From Thermoprotei archaeon (lineage in GTDB: Archaea > Thermoproteota > Thermoprotei_A > Sulfolobales > Desulfurococcaceae): a stretch of DNA of 8,750 nt. Under the pieces are notes generated by a model, which was given only the letters and a program-made list of their open reading frames with translations, ran no database searches and was not told the origin of the DNA. Of the stretch, positions 5,393 to 8,750 are shown in pieces (the first letter of the stretch is position 1; each line of letters begins with the position of its first letter). The position numbers were made by a program, and so were the translations under genes. Location: NCBI GenBank assembly GCA_003661825.1, contig QMWW01000037.1, positions 1 to 8,750 on the forward strand, given 5' to 3'.

Positions 5393-6396
5393 GGCTTGTA
5401 GACCTCGTATACCATCCTAGTTAGCCCTCCATGTACATACATGTAGTGCTTGCCTTTAACGACTAACCCGCTTCTACATATTTCTTCATCTACAAAATCC
5501 TCTAGAGCTAGAGGGGACATGAACACTATGTATCCTCCCCTCTTCACGGACCTGCTAGACCTTAGTATAAACCCGCTGTACACATCTCTAAGCTCGGCTC
5601 CATGCGTGCTTGCGGCTCTTCCATAGGGTGGATCCGTTGCCACCCCATCGATCGAGACATACTCTAGAGTAGTCGAGTCTCCGAGGATGACAACCTGGTT
5701 CTTCAATCCATAGTACTCTAGGTTAGTCCTAGCCCCTAGCGCTAGCTTCCAATCAATGTCTACGCCTATACCCCGGATCCCCATAGACCCCGCTTCGATC
5801 AGTATACTCCCGGTACCCACGAAGGGGTCTAGTAGCGTATCTCCCTCCTTTACGCGCGCCAGGTTCACTAGTAGCCTCGAGAACTGTGGTGGTAGAGCGA
5901 TGCTTCTGAAGAAGGGGCGAGCAGACGGCTTATGTGCAGCAATGCTTTTCCTATCTTGCTCTGCTAGTGGGTATCCTACGAAAACTAGGCCTTCGCTAAA
6001 CATTAGGTGAAGATAGCTTGCTGGCTTAAAGCTAGTTGGTAGGCTTAGAGCTCTGCTTACTTCTTCTGTGTACTTTACTACAGCTTCACGCTCAGTATAC
6101 CTGAATACGCTTGGCTTGATCCATCTAACCCTATCTACGAATTCTAGGGCTCTATCTAGGAATGGGAGCTCTGGCTCGTATGGATTGTCTACTCCGAGGA
6201 GGAGACCTACCTCTCTAATACTGCTTGCTCTTCTAGCTACTCTGTATAGATTATCCAGACTGCTTGTATCGGCTACGCATATCATTGTATAGCATTTAAG
6301 CTCTCTGGTGTTCTCTCCATACGTTTCTAGTAGAGCTTTGAGCTCGGCTATACCTAGTTCCTCGCTCCACCCCTTTACTACGTAGTATACTTTCAA
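5389..6396 (-). CDS. tRNA (guanine-10-N2)-methyltransferase, TrmG10/archaeal Trm11 type
   Basis: This S-adenosylmethionine-dependent enzyme would methylate the exocyclic amine of G10 in tRNA. The 335-residue protein has an N-terminal THUMP-like RNA-binding half (about 1-150) and a Rossmann methyltransferase half. The linker has the typical HKPSARPFFRSIALPPQFSR (155-174). Motif I is DPFVGTGSILIEA (190-202), GVDID (211-215) is the cofactor-ribose acidic end, and ATDPPYGR (253-260) is motif IV, the DPPY signature of amino-methylating enzymes. It starts at TTG 6396, 5 nt after the prs stop. The purine-rich GAGGAG abuts the TTG with no normal spacing, but no other start exists in this frame before an upstream stop. 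Family members that act on other guanosines (Trm14, G6) look similar, so the exact position is an inference. Confidence 0.87.
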   Translation of the reverse strand: MKVYYVVKGWSEELGIAELKALLETYGENTRELKCYTMICVADTSSLDNLYRVARRASSIREVGLLLGVDNPYEPELPFLDRALEFVDRVRWIKPSVFRYTEREAVVKYTEEVSRALSLPTSFKPASYLHLMFSEGLVFVGYPLAEQDRKSIAAHKPSARPFFRSIALPPQFSRLLVNLARVKEGDTLLDPFVGTGSILIEAGSMGIRGIGVDIDWKLALGARTNLEYYGLKNQVVILGDSTTLEYVSIDGVATDPPYGRAASTHGAELRDVYSGFILRSSRSVKRGGYIVFMSPLALEDFVDEEICRSGLVVKGKHYMYVHGGLTRMVYEVYKP

Positions 6397-6401
6397 CTCC
6401 T

Positions 6402-7313
6402 CTATCCCATGCCTAGTAGGCTCCTAATAGCGTTAGCTGCAACGTCGAGTATGTCTACGTACTCTATTAGTGGGTCGTCGTACTTTACTCCTAGAGTATT
6501 AGCTAGATATACTCTATAGATACCTGCTTTCCTCATCTTCTCTAGAGCGCCTCCAACTAGGAGTCCGTGTGAAGCAGCTACTACTATCCTCCTAGCTCCC
6601 TGCGATAGGATCATCTTAGCGGCTTCAGCTATTGTTCCACCAGTGCTTATTATATCGTCTACTATGATAACGTCTCTCTCCTTAACGCTGATCTCCTTAG
6701 GCTCTATCCTGATAGAGCCTGTTTCTCTATCTCTATGCTTAACTAGGTAGTCGTAGTCTAAGCCTAGCTTTTTAGCTGCATACTCAGCTCTATGTAGAGC
6801 TCCTTCATCAGGAGCTATTATCACCGGGTTATTGGTGTGCTGTAGAGCTTTTTCAACGAGTTTATCGAATACCAAGAGGTTTACGGTACAGGTACCAAAG
6901 AATCTCAGTACTTTCTCGCTATGAGCATCTACTACTACTAGGCAGTCGCCGCCAACGTTCCTAATAGCTTTAACAACTACTTCTGCTGATATAGGCTCTC
7001 CTTCTAGAAACACTTTATCCTGTCTGGCATATGCTAGGTAGGGTATGAACGTCACTATCTTCGAAGCACCTGCTTTCTTAGCAGCGTTTATAAGCATCAG
7101 CGTCTCTATGAACGAATCGTTCTGGTTAGGAAACATAGTGTTTACGACTACAACGGGTTTACCGTCTACTCTACTCGACCCCTCTATCCTAAGGTATCTC
7201 TCGCCATCCGGGAATACCTTGTGTCTTACCTCTAGATACGTAGCTCCTAGATAGCTTGATAGCCTCTTTGCCTCGCTAGCGTAACTGATCCCGGGTGCAA
7301 CGTATACATCCAT
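6402..7313 (-). CDS. prs: Ribose-phosphate pyrophosphokinase (PRPP synthetase)
   Basis: The enzyme makes 5-phosphoribosyl-1-diphosphate from ribose 5-phosphate and ATP for purine, pyrimidine, histidine and tryptophan synthesis. The 303-residue protein is close to the usual archaeal length. Key motifs are FPDGERYLRI (34-43), YLAYARQDK (92-100), DAHS (129-132), APDEGA (167-172), the catalytic basic loop KHRDRETG (192-199) and the PRPP-binding motif VIIVDDIISTGGTI (215-228). It starts at ATG 7313, which gives the usual N-terminus; GAGGTG lies 11 nt upstream (complement of 7325-7330). It is first in the operon prs-methyltransferase-rnz, where gaps are 5 nt or overlaps of 4 nt. A near-repeat GC(A/T)ACGTATACA spans its start. 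Confidence 0.97.
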   Translation of the reverse strand: MDVYVAPGISYASEAKRLSSYLGATYLEVRHKVFPDGERYLRIEGSSRVDGKPVVVVNTMFPNQNDSFIETLMLINAAKKAGASKIVTFIPYLAYARQDKVFLEGEPISAEVVVKAIRNVGGDCLVVVDAHSEKVLRFFGTCTVNLLVFDKLVEKALQHTNNPVIIAPDEGALHRAEYAAKKLGLDYDYLVKHRDRETGSIRIEPKEISVKERDVIIVDDIISTGGTIAEAAKMILSQGARRIVVAASHGLLVGGALEKMRKAGIYRVYLANTLGVKYDDPLIEYVDILDVAANAIRSLLGMG

Positions 7314-7326
7314 AGCTACGTATACA
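7297..7326. repeat. Direct repeat of a GTATAC-containing 12-mer across the prs start codon
   Basis: GCAACGTATACA (7297-7308) and GCTACGTATACA (7315-7326) differ at one base and are 18 bp apart. One lies in codons 2-6 of prs and the other in its 5' leader. Each contains the palindrome GTATAC. It may be an operator or simply chance. Confidence 0.35.
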
Positions 7327-7415
7327 CCTCAACAGTATTCTCATGTCTCTGCCTCCTTAAAGAGAATAATGTTTTTCCGAATAGAACGATATACTCTTGT
7401 ATCTGGTGTAAATCC
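7314..7415. promoter_or_regulatory. Divergent promoter region between prs and the oxidoreductase gene
   Basis: In this 102-bp gap, CTTTAAGG on the minus strand (complement of 7355-7362) is a plausible TATA element and would give prs a leader of about 20 nt. On the plus strand GAATAATG (7364-7371) would place transcription about 22 nt before the TTG start. GATATACTC (7389-7397) looks more TATA-like but lies too close for the GGTG site at 7405 to be transcribed. These calls are tentative. Confidence 0.35.
7405..7408 (+). promoter_or_regulatory. GGTG ribosome binding site that decides the TTG start at 7416
   Basis: GGTG followed by 7 nt and TTG, the same arrangement as at 3648. It supports a start immediately before the Rossmann glycine motif. 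Confidence 0.55.
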
Positions 7416-8408
7416 TTGCTAGTAGGAATATACGGCTTCGGCGCTATAGGCAAGCTCCTAGCAAAAGCAGCTATTGAGAGAGGACACGAGATAATCGGGG
7501 TAGTCGATATAGATGAAAAGATCCTCGGTAGAGACATAGGCTCTATCCTCGGGCTAGATAGTGATTACGGAGTATCAGTATCGCCTGATCCGCAGGCTCT
7601 ACTAGATGCTGATGTAGTGCTACACGCAACAGGCTCCTACCTAGATAGAGTGTATCCACAGCTAGTCAGCATCATAGACCTAGGGCTAAACGTCGTATCT
7701 ACTTGTGAAACCCTAGCATACCCCTACTACAGATACCCCGTTCTAGCCCGTGCACTCGACGAAAGAGCTAGGCTTAGGTCAGTGACTGTACTAGGAACCG
7801 GTATAAACCCGGGCTTTATAATGGATACGCTTGTAGCAGTTATAGCTTCCTCCGCAGTCAGCGTAGAGAGGGTAAAAGCCGTTAGAAGTATAGATGCGAG
7901 TAAGAGGAGGGAACCGTTTAGGAGAAAGCTGGGTATAGGTAGAGAGCCCGGAGAAGTAAAGGAGAAAATGGGTAGAGGAGAGCTAACAGGCCACGTAGGT
8001 TACGCTGAATCAGTGTATTTGATAGCTGATGCAGGTAAACTAAGCCTTACGAGCGTGGTTGAACACCAAGAACTGATTGTAGCGGATGAAAGGATAGAGA
8101 GAAACGGTGTAGTAGTTGAGAAGGGTAGAGTAAGCGGTATTAAAGGCTACGGTGTAGGCTACGTTAATGGAAGAGAGGTTATTAGGCTGGAGCTCTACGC
8201 CTATGTTGGTGCCGAAGAATACGAGGAGATAGTGGTAGAGTCTGAAGACTACAGCATAGTTTGGAGGAGCCGTGGAACACCCGGCGACCAGGGGACAGCG
8301 GCGGTCCTTCTCAGTATAGCCGAGAAAATCGACTTGTATGGACCGGGTTTACTCACAATGCCTGATATCATACCGTTTAAACCGTACTTCAAGGCATCAA
8401 CCGCTTAA
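7416..8408 (+). CDS. NAD(P)-dependent oxidoreductase, DapB-like / 2,4-diaminopentanoate dehydrogenase-like (COG3804 type)
   Basis: The 330-residue protein opens with a Rossmann cofactor motif, VGIYGFGAIG (3-12). The second strand ends in VVDID (29-33); the acidic D31 suggests NAD rather than NADP. LHATGS (69-74) and VLGTGINPGFIMDTL (125-139) resemble the dihydrodipicolinate reductase-like family that includes clostridial 2,4-diaminopentanoate dehydrogenase. It is longer than DapB and lacks a recognisable DapB lysine-binding signature, so I do not call it a lysine-pathway enzyme. The likely reaction is reversible oxidative deamination or reduction of an amino-acid-derived substrate, with the substrate unknown. 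TTG 7416 is the start because of the GGTG site and the immediate glycine motif. It is monocistronic or leads into the radical SAM gene 56 bp downstream. Confidence 0.82.
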   Translation: MLVGIYGFGAIGKLLAKAAIERGHEIIGVVDIDEKILGRDIGSILGLDSDYGVSVSPDPQALLDADVVLHATGSYLDRVYPQLVSIIDLGLNVVSTCETLAYPYYRYPVLARALDERARLRSVTVLGTGINPGFIMDTLVAVIASSAVSVERVKAVRSIDASKRREPFRRKLGIGREPGEVKEKMGRGELTGHVGYAESVYLIADAGKLSLTSVVEHQELIVADERIERNGVVVEKGRVSGIKGYGVGYVNGREVIRLELYAYVGAEEYEEIVVESEDYSIVWRSRGTPGDQGTAAVLLSIAEKIDLYGPGLLTMPDIIPFKPYFKASTA

Positions 8409-8464
8409 AGCATATTCATTTAAGGGGGCCTTGATTACTCTAGAGAACTGGGTAAAACGGTTTA

Positions 8465-8750
8465 ATGGGCTGGGAAATGCCTAAAGGAGAAAGCGTTCTC
8501 GAAGGACCAGGTGTTAGAGAAGCTAGTTTCTGGGAGAGCATAGATGGTAAGAGAGTTAAGTGTAATCTCTGCTTTAGAAGGTGCGTTATAGAGCCTAGCG
8601 CTTACGGAGCGTGCGGCGTTAGATACAACAGTAATGGAAAGCTCTACACTCTAGTCTACGGTATACTCACGGCAGCAAACCCTGATCCTATAGAGAAGAA
8701 GCCGTTAATGCATTTTAACCCTGGATCCTGCGTCTTCTCTATATCAACCG
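8465..8750 (+). CDS. AmmeMemoRadiSam-type radical SAM protein, N-terminal part (cut by the window edge)
   Basis: Ninety-five codons are visible. REASFWESIDGKRVKCNLC (18-36), then FRRCVIEPSAYGACGVR (37-53), match the cysteine-rich N-terminal region of the PflA-like radical SAM proteins found with AMMECR1 and Memo proteins. The cysteines are C33, C36, C40 and C50. KLYTLVYG and PIEKKPLMHFNPGS follow, the conserved approach to the [4Fe-4S] motif CxxxCxxC, which should lie just beyond the window. The physiological reaction is unknown. An in-frame TAA at 8453 limits the start to ATG 8465 or ATG 8477; neither has a clear ribosome binding site. TTTAAGGGG at 8420-8428 is a possible TATA element in the preceding 56-bp gap. 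Confidence 0.88.
   Translation, partial: MGWEMPKGESVLEGPGVREASFWESIDGKRVKCNLCFRRCVIEPSAYGACGVRYNSNGKLYTLVYGILTAANPDPIEKKPLMHFNPGSCVFSIST

Noticed and set aside
5756..7254. Several plus-strand open frames of 69-84 codons
   Set aside because: They are antisense to the well-supported methyltransferase and prs genes and have no family likeness.
7316..7537. A 73-codon minus-strand open frame upstream of prs
   Set aside because: It is mostly antisense to the Rossmann motif of the oxidoreductase and has no domain; it also covers the divergent promoter region.
1..8750. CRISPR array, insertion sequence, toxin-antitoxin or defence system
   Set aside because: No regularly spaced repeats, transposase motifs, terminal inverted repeats or defence domains are present; nearly all the sequence is taken by housekeeping genes.

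Overview
The window looks like chromosomal DNA from a hyperthermophilic crenarchaeote, probably of the Desulfurococcales/Thermoprotei type. The evidence is an intron-containing tRNA gene without an encoded CCA end, an archaeal class I CCA-adding enzyme, archaeal-only families (UPF0200, UPF0201, a COG2112-type kinase), heavy use of AGA/AGG, ATA and CTA codons, frequent GTG and TTG starts, and GGTG/GGAGGT ribosome binding sites. No mobile element, CRISPR array, rRNA or plasmid function was seen. The placement is by family recognition and codon style, not by database search.

Layout. 1-205 (+) is the 3' end of a hotdog-fold thioesterase gene that appears broken by an out-of-frame deletion. 210-314 (-) is tRNA-Pro(GGG) with a 30-nt intron. 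315-562 is intergenic, with a TATA-like site for each flanking gene and a perfect AT-rich inverted repeat. 563-829 (+) encodes a small zinc-ribbon protein. 826-3538 (-) is a tightly overlapping operon, transcribed thpR, then cca, then a predicted protein kinase. After a 120-bp divergent promoter region, 3659-4626 (+) holds a UPF0200 P-loop kinase-like gene and a UPF0201 RNA-binding-type gene, overlapping by 4 nt. 4637-7313 (-) is a second compact operon transcribed prs (PRPP synthetase), then a tRNA guanosine-10 N2-methyltransferase, then RNase Z. After a 102-bp divergent region, 7416-8408 (+) is a DapB-like/2,4-diaminopentanoate dehydrogenase-like oxidoreductase. 8465-8750 (+) is the start of an AmmeMemoRadiSam-type radical SAM gene cut by the window edge.

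How the genes fit together. The main theme is tRNA maturation. The tRNA-Pro needs intron removal, 3' trimming (RNase Z) and CCA addition (CCA enzyme), and could carry the G10 modification. ThpR acts on 2',3'-cyclic phosphate or 2'-5' linkages. PRPP synthetase supplies nucleotide precursors. The COG2112-type kinase at the end of the thpR-cca operon and the UPF0200/UPF0201 pair have no well-defined role; their position beside tRNA-maturation genes is the best clue available. The points most worth a second look are an RNase Z that lacks the usual flexible arm, the kinase co-transcribed with cca/thpR, the broken thioesterase gene, and the tRNA intron with an imperfect bulge-helix-bulge.
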